From NCBI GenBank assembly GCA_025667525.1, contig CM046879.1:383803039-383867038 (forward strand): DNA of 64,000 bases, in the 5' to 3' direction. This stretch comes from Glebionis coronaria. Taxonomy: Eukaryota; Streptophyta; Magnoliopsida; Asterales; Asteraceae. Under the pieces are notes generated by a model. It was not told the DNA's origin, did not search any database, and saw only the letters and a program-made list of their open reading frames with translations. Both the position numbers and the translations under genes were made by a program. This document shows positions 36,075-47,719 of the stretch, piece after piece; within the stretch, counting starts at the first letter, position 1, and each line of letters opens with the position of its first letter.

Positions 36075-36310
36075 ACACCTGCGAAAGCAAAAGAAAACAA
36101 TACCAAACACAAAGAGAATATATATACACTATAAAGAAAAAAAATAAAATCTTTTTGGATTTTTTTGAAAATTTTTAATTTTTATGGATTTTTTAAATTT
36201 TTAATTTTTTTGGTTTTTTGAAATTTTTAAACAAGAAAATAACGCTCATGAATGAACGGATCCCAAAAAGCAACGCGTCTCTCACAGAAAACCGTTAATC
36301 TTTATGAAAA

Positions 36311-36328
36311 GAGCCGGCAGCGGCGCCA
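36311..36328 (-). other. Primer-binding site of element D (tRNA-Asp type)
   Basis: TGGCGCCGCTGCCGGCTC on the minus strand, two bases from the LTR terminus. The leader between it and gag (36310-36075) contains T-rich runs and no gene. Confidence 0.9.
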
Positions 36329-36330
36329 TT

Positions 36331-38214
36331 TGATACAAGGCTTTTTACCTAGTATAAAAATTATTAAAGTTCGTTGTGGTGGTCTAATCGAATTGATAAC
36401 TGGTTAACTATGCGACTCAGTCGTTCTTTGGTGGAAACAAATGTTTTGTCGTTGTAGTAAAATTAAAGGTGCAAAAACTTTAAAGTAAATCTAACTCTAA
36501 TTTAAAATAAATGACAAGAATTTAAAAGTGTGACAAAAATAAATGGCACTTAAAGTAAATGACGCAAACTTAAAACTATCCTAAAGGCAAATTTAAAACG
36601 CAACTAAAACTTAAACTAAGGCAAGACTTAAAATAAATCTAAGGCAAGTAAACTTAAAGTGCGACTAATTAAAAAGGCGGGAAAAGTAAAGCTTGAAAAT
36701 TAAAACTTAAAAACAGAAACTTAAAATAACCTGAAAACAGTTCATTCGGAATAATCCTTCGTTCGGAATAAATCACTCGTTCGGAATGTCACCTTCGTTC
36801 GGAATGATTCTTCTTCACTCGGAATATTTACCAAAACCTTGATCCGGAATGTTCCGAATGAACACCCCCTTGATCCAGAATATTTGATGTTCCGAATGAA
36901 CAACCTTATCTGAACCCTTGATTCGGAACAATAAGAAGAAAACCTTCATTCGGAATATTTGATGTTCCGAATGAGCACCTTGATCCGGAATGAGTGCCTT
37001 GATTCGGAATGTTGTCTTGATCCGGAATGTTCCGAATAAACTCCTTCACTCGGAATGTTCCGAATGAGCACCTTCACTCGGAATATAAGATATTCCGAAT
37101 GAACACCTTTGATTCGGAATGTGATGTTGATCCGGAATGTCAACTAGTTCGGAATGTAGCACTGATCCGGAATGTTCCGAATGAGTTCCCTGATCCGGAA
37201 TGTTTAGCTTGATCCGGAATAAAAGCTTTATCCAGAATATGTCACCTATCCTGAATATGTGCTTTGTTCGGAACAATTACAACACCACCTTCACTCTGAA
37301 TATTTGGCTTTGATCGGGAATAAACCTGGGAAAACAGTAGCGAAGAACATGGGACAAACAAAAAGCTACGAATCTAGACAAAACTAATCAAAATCAACCA
37401 CAAGATTAAATCAAACTAATCACAAATGATCTAATAACAAATACTAATCAAACCAAATCAAAAACACTAACAATAATAATCAAAATAATCAAAACCCACT
37501 TTAATCAAATCAAGAAAACATCAAAAACATAAACATGAACAATAAAGCATAAAGATTAAAGATCAAATAAGATAGAAGATTAACAATAAAAGTAAAGATT
37601 GACAATAATTAAAAGGAACTTACTTGAAATTAAAGGTATTTAAGGTGCAAGACAATGTATTTAAATGACATGTAATTAAAGTGCAAGGTAATTAAAATGA
37701 AAGAACTAATTGTCACTATTAGCAAAAAAAATGAAATGTAAATCCTAATGATCTATTTATAGGAGGACTAGGGAGGTGCTTAGGAAGCTTCCTCCCCTCT
37801 TTTTTCTTTCTTTAATTGCATGATTAAGTCCTTGTCTTCTTAATTCTTTGACTTTAACGACTTTGTCTCGGGATTTCTTTAAACTCGTCTTGTAATTCTT
37901 CAATAAATTAGACTTGAGTTCTTCGGCTTTTAGTAAACTTCCGTCTTTTGACTTTTTCTTCGATAAATCTTCAGAATTGGTCTTCGACTATCGTTCTTTT
38001 TGCACTCTTGATTTCTTGACTTCGTCTTTTGTCTTTTTCTTCGATAAAAGCCCGTGAATGCCCGTGTTTTCTCCCCTTTTCACATTTTCGTCCTAAATCA
38101 CAACAAAAACACAAACCACGCATAATTCCGACATTTACGACATAAAATACACGTTTTGGCTTGGTTATTATTGTAGTTAAGTGGTAAAAAGGATGGGTGT
38201 TTACACACCTATCA
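36331..38214 (-). repeat. 5' LTR of element D (1884 bp)
   Basis: Direct repeat of 29053-30938. TATAAATAG is at 37761-37753. The tip ends CACCTATCA at 38214, followed by the duplicated GGTAC. Confidence 0.95.
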
Positions 38215-38219
38215 GGTAC

Positions 38220-40598
38220 CCTCCAAGGGGTATATCCATTTTGTTGTACCATGTATTAATCAGTCCACAAGAATTTCAGTACCTTCACCGGTGTATTATT
38301 CACGTTTAGACACGCAGACAAGCAAAACACATTCAATGAGACCTGCCACGTTTGCTTAATGACATTTTCATTTCTTAATTTCATATTTCATATATATACA
38401 TGACCATAAAGAAATTCATTTGTATCACCCATATATATGAAGGTTTTTTTTCTTTAGTCTGATGATAAGATCCAATCTGCTAACGCACTTACTTCAGACT
38501 GATGCGAGTTAAATATGATTTTGATTATGGACTAAGCACAACATCCCATGCTACGGTTAGTCGCCATTCATATCAGATTATGTACAGCGATGTTCAGGCT
38601 CCTGAATACATTTAGCATGATTTTCCATCAGGAAAATCTGTACAAATAGTAATGCTTTACAAGCACGTGTTTGTTGTTCCATGGCGGCGAAGATTCCAGC
38701 TATTATAGATGACACGACTTCTGAAGTCCCTTACTCATAACCAGCCGATTATTCCAAAATCTTTCCACATGTATTTCAGAGTAACCTTCTAGGAGAGGGA
38801 CTGTAACATGAGATTATGTGTCGACTACCGTCGATATAAACAAATCACCATTCATGACCGTTATGCTCCTCCACGTACCGACGATGTGTCCAATCGACTT
38901 TAGGGTGTTGAACACTTTTCCATGATCGGATTCATGATCATGCTGCTAACAGTGACGAGGGAAATAGCAGGACATTCCATGGCTGCTGTTCGTACACGAT
39001 TTGGGCATGCTAAATTCATGATTTTGTTTTAGTCTTATGGATGCTCCAGCAGTATTAGGGATTTAATAAATCGAGTTCCCAATAACTCATAAACAAATTG
39101 TTATCATTATCGTCTATGACAATCTAATATTCTCTAAGTCTAGAGAAGAGCACGAAGACCATCTTCACGCCATGTTACAAAAGAAGAAATTTCACCTTGA
39201 AATTTTCCAATATAAATTCTGGTTGATTACAGTGACACGTTGAATCAAATGGATTCTCACGGTTAATCTTACCATGACTCAACCTATGCGTAAAAGTGAG
39301 AACCCTACACTACATTAGGTGTTCAAGAAAATCCTACGCTAAGAGAAGTCTAATTTCGGAGACTCATTGTTTTGCAAACTCCTATGTATCAAGTTTCTAT
39401 GAAGCAAGATACAGTTACGTTCATATCTAAGTACCTGACATACCAACAGGCTAAGATAGAACACCAACAGACTAGGATGTTTTTCAACCATCAAAAATTG
39501 TGAACAAAAATGGGACAAAATCACCATGGATTTTGGTTACCAGATTACCGCAAACTCAGAAGAAGCATGATGCTATCTGGGTTATTGTCAACAGTTTGAC
39601 CAAGTCTGTAGAATCCTTACATCCGCAAGGATTTTAGAGTCGGCAGATTGATCGGACATGTTCCAGCTAAGGATCATCCGATCACTTGGTACTCCCTCAG
39701 CTATCGGGCCAGACAAAGGTTCACATTTGGGTTCCTTATTTACGTTCACGTCCCTGTTCTAATTTTACAACTTGCTTTCGCACTCACGTTCATGACACTG
39801 TTATGTTCATGATCGTAACTTGGTTTACAATTTATCTTTCATGTTTCATTCTAGAAGTTTTGCAGAAGCTTGAGAGACCAGACTTAAGTCTAATAAACTT
39901 TCCATCACCTTATATCGTTTGGCATTGCCTCCTTAGTTATCTCACGTTCACGATATGTTTCACGTCATGTTTATTCCACGTTTCTCATATCACGTTCACG
40001 ATATGTTACACGTATCATTGTCCATCATATGTTTCTTATATTACACCCACCATATCTCCACGTATCACGTTCACAATTGTTCACGTATCATGTTCACAAT
40101 TGTTCACGTACTACGTTTCAGTATGTCTCGGGCATCACTGCTCAGACGTACTTATGTCATTTGATTCAGATTATTTTGCATCATAACGTTTCAATTACCC
40201 TTGCACGTTAATTCTCATCCACTCGATCAAATTCATGCAAATCTGTCTTACGTTGATGAACCAGAGACTTTTGTATCGTCAAGACAAAGTCATGAAGACT
40301 AATATTGTTATTTTCGTCAAGACCTTTTAGAGGACCGTTCTGGGCGGGAAGCCACTTGAAGCAGAGGAGTCCATCCGGACTTCTTATTCGTTTTCTCTCA
40401 TTGATCATATACATCCTTTCATTCACGTCACGTTCCATTTCCTCTCTAGCCATGTCACGTTCCACGTTCCTTCCTAGAATGTCACCTTCATGTCCTTTTA
40501 TCTTGCATGTCTTTCCAGTTTTGATTCGGGTATGTTCCTCTTTCAGTTTACTTTATCTATAATTCAGGGACGAATTATTCTTTTTAGGGGGGAAGAGT
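38220..40598 (+). pseudogene. Decayed chromovirus pol (Tekay/Del-like)
   Basis: Interrupted by many stops and shifts but recognisable. Near 38805-39085 come an RT block, CVDYR-like then TIHDRYAPPRTDD, RTRFGHAKFMI and DAPAV. Near 39425-39690 is an integrase block with YLTYQQAKIEHQ, ITMDF, HDAIWVIV and LTKS. Near 40325-40395 is a chromodomain-like end (REAT, stop for Trp, EAEESIRTSYS). The region 38220-38800 shows no clear domain, and 39940-40130 is made of repeated CACGTTCAC words. A polypurine tract (TTTTTAGGGGGGAAGAG, 40581-40597) precedes the LTR. It is the oldest readable element in the window and hosts D and E. Confidence 0.75.
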
Positions 40599-41366
40599 TG
40601 TAAAACCCGCATTTAAATGCCATGAACAGTACACTATGTAAACATACAAACCAATTAAAACTTTCCTTTTATATCATGAACACGTGTCACGAATATTAAA
40701 TTCAGAAACTACGTACGTGTTAGTGCATGATAATTACTAAGTACGTATTAATACACGATAATTATTAATCATAATAATTATAATCACAAGCATATGATCA
40801 CGAACATTAAAACACGAACATGTGAACTACGTATATTTATTATTTCACGATAAATATCGAATACGTACAAGTATTATTATAACGCGAATAATTAATTACG
40901 AACTAACACGAAAATACTAACGAAAGAGCACGTAAATTGCTAAACATGAAAATTGAACGGGTTTTCCCTTTGGGCTTTAGGTAGCCGCGGACACAAGGAC
41001 AAGGGAGGGCCCAAGCCCATTTAAATTTTAACTAGGGGAAAAACTAATCACAGACTTTTTCATTTATCAAGATTTTACAAAAGAATTAAAAACCCTAGCC
41101 TTCCTTTGTCCTCCTTCTTGCCGCCGGCTACACAAGACACCACCAAGGTGTTTGATTGATTTTGGTTATTGTTATTCGTGTGTTAGTGTTCGTGTTCTTT
41201 GTTCCTTTTAATCACGTATTCGGTAAAACATCAAACCTTCATCTTTTTGTTTTATTTTCTTTTGATGATCCATGTGTTTTAAGGAAATTAAAAACATGTT
41301 AGTGTAATCATAAAAACAAGACAATAACGTTTGGTTTGGTGGGTTTTCGTTTGGCCGACACATGAA

Positions 41367-41656
41367 CCGAGAGCCATGGGCTCTCGGTGGTCTTTGTATC
41401 ACCACCAGTCGAGACCTTAAGGTCTCGCTGTGGTTTTGGTGTCTAGGATGCAAGAAACAGGGAACCCCGACTCACGTCGGGGTGTGTTTGGTTTGTTTTG
41501 GGTCTCATCGCAGCACAACAACACCACCGGTCTAAGACCGGTGGCTATTTTGTTCAAATAGTGGGAACGCAGCGAACAGCAGGGGGAACCACCGGCTGCA
41601 GCCGGTGGTGAATTTGTTCAAGCAGTGGCAACCGGCTAGGCCGGGTAGCCACTGCT
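41367..41656. repeat. Cluster of six palindromes in the chromovirus LTR
   Basis: 41367-41387: 9-bp stem, loop ATG. 41410-41427: CGAGACCTTAAGGTCTCG, perfect. 41464-41483: 8-bp stem, loop TCAC. 41524-41544: 10-bp stem, one-base centre. 41588-41609: perfect 22-bp palindrome. 41621-41656: 9-bp stem plus inner CCGGC/GCCGG. The sequences are unrelated except that the fourth and fifth share CCACCGG. The block is GC-rich in an AT-rich LTR. Confidence 0.9.
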
Positions 41657-42201
41657 AAGGGGTGTTTGGTTTGGTCCGGTTCAAGGGTCTGGTCCGGTTC
41701 AAGTGTCTGGTCCGGTTCATGTTTGGGTTAGTTTTAAAACACGGGTTCGATCAAAGGGTTAATTTTACAAGTTTTACATTTACAAGTTACATTATTTTTC
41801 ATGGAAATTAAATTAATTAAATCATGACTAGTATATTATTTTAATTTAATCATGGACTTAGGTTATTATTTTTTTGTAAATAATACATATTTTAACCTAA
41901 GTATTTATATCATTTAGTTTAGACTATAGTATTAATTAATTATTAAAAACATGGACTATAATCAACTAATAAATCATGACTTAGGTTATAATTAATAAAT
42001 TGGTAATACATGTTTAACCTAAGTATTTATATGCCTTAATTTAATTAAATCATGCTTATATTTAATTAAATCGTATAATCTTTAGTTTATTTAATTAACA
42101 TGACTTTATTAATAAACTATACTAATATTACATGACTTATGATATTTAACCAGTAAACTTAAGCTTATATTATTAGCTTATTAATTCAGCTTATTTCTAG
42201 A

Positions 42202-42335
42202 TATGGAAACTTTCTATTCCAGGAAACTTACTATTTTTGGAAACTTTCTATTTTTAGAAACTGGTCTATTTTTGGAAACTTTCTATTTTTGGAAACATCT
42301 TATTTTAGGAAACCTGCTATTTTTAGAAAGTTACT
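42202..42335. repeat. Minisatellite, unit about 17 bp (TATTTTTGGAAACTTTC)
   Basis: About eight imperfect copies in tandem within the chromovirus LTR. Confidence 0.8.
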
Positions 42336-43204
42336 TATTATTACACAACAAGTATAATAATACAAGAATACAAGTTAATACTTAATCAGAATACATGAAA
42401 TACATGATAAACACAATAAAACACTTAAATCAGTAAAACAAGACAAGAACATATAAAACTAGCTAATACATGATATAATCAGTTACGTACTCAGTACTCA
42501 GAATACTTATACATGTCCCGTATTTATGTAGCATTAGTGAGGTCGGAGTAGGAATTTCATCCTTTCGTCTTTCCTCGTTCACTAGACACAAGGTACGGAT
42601 TACCCGTCCTTCAGTATGGACATTCTTTCCTTATTAGGGTTCCCCGTTTGCAGCCAACTGTTTTCCCAGTATATGTTTTGTATGTTTGATACTTATGTTA
42701 GATTGAATGCCTAAGCCATATACATGCATGACCAGTGTCACCTAGTTATGAAGGTACCATAACCATAACATTGGAGGCACCAGTGTTATGACTTCCCCAC
42801 GGCGGAGTGATTGCTCGCGACATCCCATTTCAAATTTAGCCATTATATTATATTATCATGTGGGGCGTATGGGTGCATCCTAGTTACATGTTTTATAGGA
42901 TTTTCACGGTGAATGCGATGTGTGCCTTGCATCCTTCACAAGGAGTTGATCCCTGCTACCCAGAATATTTATTAGAGGTAACCCCTCTAAGTGCATGACG
43001 AGGTCTCCCCTCCAAGTATTCATGCACGGTGGAACCTCACGACCTATGTCGGTTATTGGCTATTTAATACAGTTTTTCATGATTGAAACATAAGTCTTTT
43101 CAAACTATAAAACAAGTTTTTTAAACATGTTTCAGGTTATCTAGGACTTATACATTTTCACTGCTTTTCAGTCTTTACTTATATTTTAGCCATTCATACT
43201 ATGT

Positions 43205-43209
43205 CATAT
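43205..43209. other. Target-site duplication of element E, left copy
   Basis: CATAT immediately left of the TGATGAG tip. The same five bases follow the far end of the composite at 62282-62286. Removing the composite and one CATAT rejoins the chromovirus LTR. Confidence 0.85.
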
Positions 43210-46200
43210 TGATGAGATGGCTTTTATACATGATCTCATCGTTCTTTTCGGGCTTTAAATGCATAAAATGTCATCAATTTACCATATATATGCTTGTATT
43301 TGTTTACTTGTGTGTTTTAGGTATGGATATCGTGAAAAAGACAAAAGATCACAAGAAACAAGGAAAAACGGACACGAGAAACGAAGCCGTACAAAGAACT
43401 GGGCCCTAGTTCATGAATTATACAAGAAAAACCCTTAAAGACTTGAAGATGTACAAGATTGATCCTCAAAATATGGAGACATGACACTTAAAACCCTTGT
43501 ATATTCATAATTACAAGTTTGGTCCCTTAAGTTTGTCAAAATTACAAATTGTCCTTCAACTTTGAAGAATTGGCAAGTTTAGCCCCTCAACAATTCTAAA
43601 TAGTCAATTATGGTCCCTCATGAAGTCAAAGATACAATGAAGACCTTTGAAGATCAAGAATGTCCAAAATCAGTCCTTCAAATATGCAAAATTGGCAAAA
43701 TCAACCCTTGAAAACCTTTTGCAAAAGTTTTATGGCCAATATGTGAACTTTGAAAGTTTATTAACAAAGGGAAACAAGTTTAAAGGCTGAAAAACGTGTT
43801 TTACACACTTAACCAAAACACAAGGACTACTATTGTCATTTCCCTAAGTTCAAACCAGACAAACACGCGCCAAACACGTTTTTCCCTACAAAAATGGATC
43901 AAATGTTTTACTGTTTACCATCAAGAACCCAGAACTTACCCTACTTAAAACAAAGGGTAAATTGGAATTACCCATACCCACACTTGATTCACACGCCCAG
44001 AAACACATCCCACACACAAAAGCCTCAATCCTACTACCCAAGTGACCCCACACTCAACCTCGTCCACCAAGGAAAACACAACTTCCTCTCTAAGGAATCT
44101 GACGTGGCCAAATCAACAGCTTAGACTCATAGCTTAACTATAACGCTTAAATGAATGGTTTTGATCAAAATGGACAGCTCAACAACAACAAGCACTCAAG
44201 GGCATTCTGGTAAATTTATAGCTAAGGTTTCTTTGTATTATCCATTCTAAAATCGTCTACTAGTGCCTATAAAAGGAGCCTCAACTTGTGATGTGCCCTT
44301 TGTTCCAGATTTTATCTTTAATCTTTGTATTTCCCTTTTATTAAAATAAAAGTTGATTTTCTAAAAATTATGATTTCTCTTTGTGTTTGGTAAAATTTTG
44401 GTGTTTGAGAAGATAAAATATGAGTTCCACTTATCTGTTTGATGGTTTTTGAGGCAAGGTTTTAAGTAATAAAGCTTGTGTTTCAAAAAGATCAGGTTTC
44501 ATATTTTGTGTTCTTCCTTTGTGTTTGTTGATCTTAGCAGGTACACGGAAGCTGGTGCTTGTTTTGCTAGCACCACAGCTCAAACATTCCAAGGCTTGGA
44601 TGTAAGTCTTGGAGGTTTGCATCTCTTCTCTTTTTCATTTTTCTAAATTTATTTTGAATATTTGGTGGTTTTGCATGATTTGTTGGTTATCTGTGTTTTT
44701 GTGGTCTGATCTTGTGTATTGGAGATTGTTGCATGATATTAGGTTGATTTAAACTTGATTGGTTGGTTAAATCTGAATAATCCTTTGAAAAATTTGCTAA
44801 ACAAATTATTAAGGGGTGTTTGGGTTAACAACTTGATTTGGTTTTGTGTTGTTTTGAACAAGTGATTATAGGTGCTTTGTGTTTGTTCTTGCCTCACTAG
44901 TGTATTTGGTCTGTTATCTGCAAGTTTGGTAGCTATTAACACCTAGATCCAACAAAAGGCTATAAAATCTTAATTACTTGGTAATATTGGCTGAAATTTA
45001 GAGGACACCTAGATCTAATCATAGACTAGGGTTAACAAGTGTTAAATCTAAGTTAATACAACCAGGGAAGTAGGATTTGAGTGCTGAATTTGGATTTGTA
45101 GTCATCTATATCAGAAAAAGTATTTGTGTTCTTGAAGTTCATATCAGCAACCTGCATATGCTTTGATCTGCTTGTAATATTTGATTCAGTGATTGAAATA
45201 AGTTTGTTTGTGCTTATTAACAGTTATTATAGCTTGTGTATGCATTTGGTTCATTCTGGTTTACTTATTCATGCTAAAATTGCTTAAGAGTTCATAACTG
45301 CTTATTTGCTAAGTCTGTATCATATCTGGGCATTGTTGGCTTATTCTGTGCTTATTGGCTTATTGGAAGTGTGATATTTTGATTGATTGTGACTCCTTAC
45401 AACTCACTGGTTGTAAGGGTGCCTTTGTTATCCATCAAATCATAGTAAATCTCTCACAAATCTCAAGTCAAATAGTCAAAGTAGTGGGAACCAGTTCCTA
45501 CTGAAAGATCCCCCTGCCAGTGTAATTGATGTTCAGCTTATCAATAAGGTATTCCAGCTTATTCAAACGTGCAACAACTTTAAGTTTGTAATAGGTGCTC
45601 CTTATTTGACCCATTTGTTCATACTGGAGCATTTGGAGGGTTGCTTTAAGCTTTGACTAGAAAACCAACTCATTTGACTTTTTCATAGGTGCTTATTGGC
45701 TTATCCAGCTTATTTGGCTTTGCTTATTGAACTTTTCTTGATTGATTTGGCTTAATTAAGTTATTTAGAGTCTTTTGCAAGTTGAATCAAGTTCTGAGGT
45801 GGTCTAGAACTCCAAGTCGACTATTTTGTCCTTTTGTCAAATTTTTCTTTGCTTATTTCTGGCTTATTGAGTGTGCTTTTTCAAAATCTCTTTTCACAGA
45901 TCTCTTAAGTATCCCAAAATAAGGTTGTGTGTTGAATTAGAGCTTATGGCATTGGCTTATTGCTTAATGGGCTTATTGGCCCAATAAGAATAAGTTGTTT
46001 ACTATTTAAGCTGTGATAAGCTCAAAATTAGCTTTTGGGCCTTTAGACTTTTGTGTTTAGAATTGAATTTTGAGTCAGATAGGGCTTTTTCAAGTCATTT
46101 GGGCCTAGTTTGACTTGTTGGGCCCAAAAGCCCATTAAGGTTGACTTTTTTTGTTTTAGCCCATTTGGGGACCCACTAGGGGTATTTTGGTAATTTCACT

Positions 46201-46966
46201 TTCATTTTCTGATTATTTAGGTTAAAATAAACAAGTTTGCAAGTTTTTAGAATTTTTTATAATTTTTGGATTTTTAATATTATTTTAATATTATTTTATT
46301 ATTATTTTTAAAATTTCACATTTTTGCACTTTTTATATTTTTCTTAGCTTCAATACATTAAATAGGATTTTTGCAACTTCTAGATTAATTTTATCATCAT
46401 TAGATTAATTTTTATAATTATTTTAAGTTTAAATAGTTTTTAAATCATTTTAAATAGTTTTAATTAGTTTAAAAATTACAAAAATAGTTTTTAATCTTTT
46501 TAGGTCATTTTAGAGGTTTACCAATTGAAAAATCTTTATTTGGGCTTTTTGATAATTAATTTGATTTTTAGGGCTTTAATTAGCATTTAAAAAGTAATAT
46601 TTAATTAATTAAAAGGTTTAAAAAAGTTTTGATCATTTGTAAACTTTTAGTTTATTTAATTTGATTTTTGAAATTTTTTTGGGAATTTTGAGAATTAATT
46701 TTTATTTTAGCTATTTTTACGGTTTTACGTTTAGTCGTCGTAGTAATCAATTTCACGCCTTCGTCATTCTATTTTCTCATCCCCTTCTCTCAAATATTAA
46801 TCTCAAATCAATTACGAATTGCTCACACACATATACCTCCTTGGGAAGCGAACTTTCACATCATAAGGGTCATTAGTGTTTGATTTTCCTAAATCATCAC
46901 TTAATATTTACCGCTCATTTACGCTCTTTTGTTTTCCTAAACAAGAGACGTAATTTACCACAATCA
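43210..46966 (+). repeat. 5' LTR of element E (3757 bp)
   Basis: TG start at the duplicated CATAT, and the end ...ATCA four bases before the PBS. Tip hairpin GATGAGAT (43211-43218) with ATCTCATC (43233-43240). TATA box TATAAAAG is at 44268-44275 and AATAAA at 44345-44350, so U3 is about 1.1 kb and U5 about 2.6 kb. U5 hairpins are at 45395-45418 and 45483-45502. Confidence 0.9.
44268..44275 (+). promoter_or_regulatory. TATA box of the E 5' LTR
   Basis: TATAAAAG, conserved at 56623-56630 in the 3' LTR. In the inverted LTR the equivalent site (59107-59117, minus strand) reads TAAAAAAG, so that promoter is probably weakened. Confidence 0.7.
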
Positions 46967-46970
46967 TTTT

Positions 46971-46988
46971 TGGTGCCGCTGCCGGGGA
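46971..46988 (+). other. Primer-binding site of element E (tRNA-Asp type)
   Basis: TGGTGCCGCTGCCGGGGA, which matches the complement of tRNA-Asp over the 3' 18 bases apart from two positions, by comparison with the Athila PBS as I recall it. The leader to 47719 has no gene. Confidence 0.9.
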
Positions 46989-47719
46989 GGTGTGTCGTGA
47001 TTAATTTGTCTTGTTGTTTTTAATATTAACCATAAAAAGTATTTGTATTAGTAGAAATCTACTAATACGTATTATCGGTTTTTTCGTTTTTTCTTGTGAA
47101 ATTATTATTACTATATTGTATTAAGTATCACAATCAATACAAAATATCTCCAAAAGTGTGAAAACACAACCTTAATTGGGATTTGATCTCCTAATTATTG
47201 TATTCGAATCTCAAACAAAAAGAAAAAGGCAAAAATAGATAAATACTTTCGTGAAGCTTGATTTTGAAAAATAAAAACTATAAGGTGGGTATAAGGCGGG
47301 TATTATAAATTATACCCTAAGGTAAAAGGCTCTTAAGTGCTTCGCGCCGCCTCGTTTCCCTGCTTGCATTTGAGTATTTTGAGATTGGAGGCTAATCGAA
47401 GGTTTTTGCCGCCCAAAGTATTATTACGTATCATATACATTTGCTTGGTTTTCTTTGTGATTAAACCCTCTTGAACAATTTGGTTTTCACCAAAGTTCTA
47501 AAGTCATTCGAAGGCGTTCACTCCACGTGATCGTTTTCATTCTTTTGAGGCTTCTTTAATCAAGAGTTTGATTCGAGGAGAAATTTGGTAGATTGTTGTC
47601 TACGAAGATACACAAAATCCAAAAAAATTAAAAACAATCAAACACACAAAAAAAATTGAAAATTCACAAAACACCCAAAAAGAATCTTCTTTGCTCACCT
47701 CCCATTCTTCGTGAAGTTT

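Larger units (their letters stand above)
29053..38214 (-). mobile_element. Element D, non-autonomous gag-protease LTR element (9.2 kb)
   Basis: The LTRs are 29053-30938 and 36331-38214, with TG...CA ends and a GGTAC duplication at 29048-29052 and 38215-38219. The PBS is at 36328-36311 and the polypurine tract at 30953-30939. The interior of 5.4 kb holds gag and protease followed by a short acidic tail. There is no RT, RNase H or integrase and no space for them. The structure fits the class of elements with terminal repeats and gag only (called TR-GAG in the literature), here with protease as well. Mobility would depend on pol from a relative. It inserted into a decayed chromovirus. Confidence 0.92.
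40599..43209 (+). repeat. Chromovirus 3' LTR, first part (interrupted by element E)
   Basis: It starts TGTAAAACCC right after the polypurine tract. It continues after element E at 62287 and ends GGGGTGTTACA at 62628, giving an LTR of about 2.95 kb. The start and end words fit the TGTAACACCC / GTGTTACA ends common in Tekay/Del-type LTRs (from memory). It holds a cluster of palindromes (41367-41656) and a minisatellite (42202-42335). Confidence 0.75.

Noticed and set aside
39686..40186. 166-codon ORF in the chromovirus remnant
   Set aside because: It begins inside the decayed integrase and then runs through CACGTTCAC-rich low-complexity sequence; no domain.
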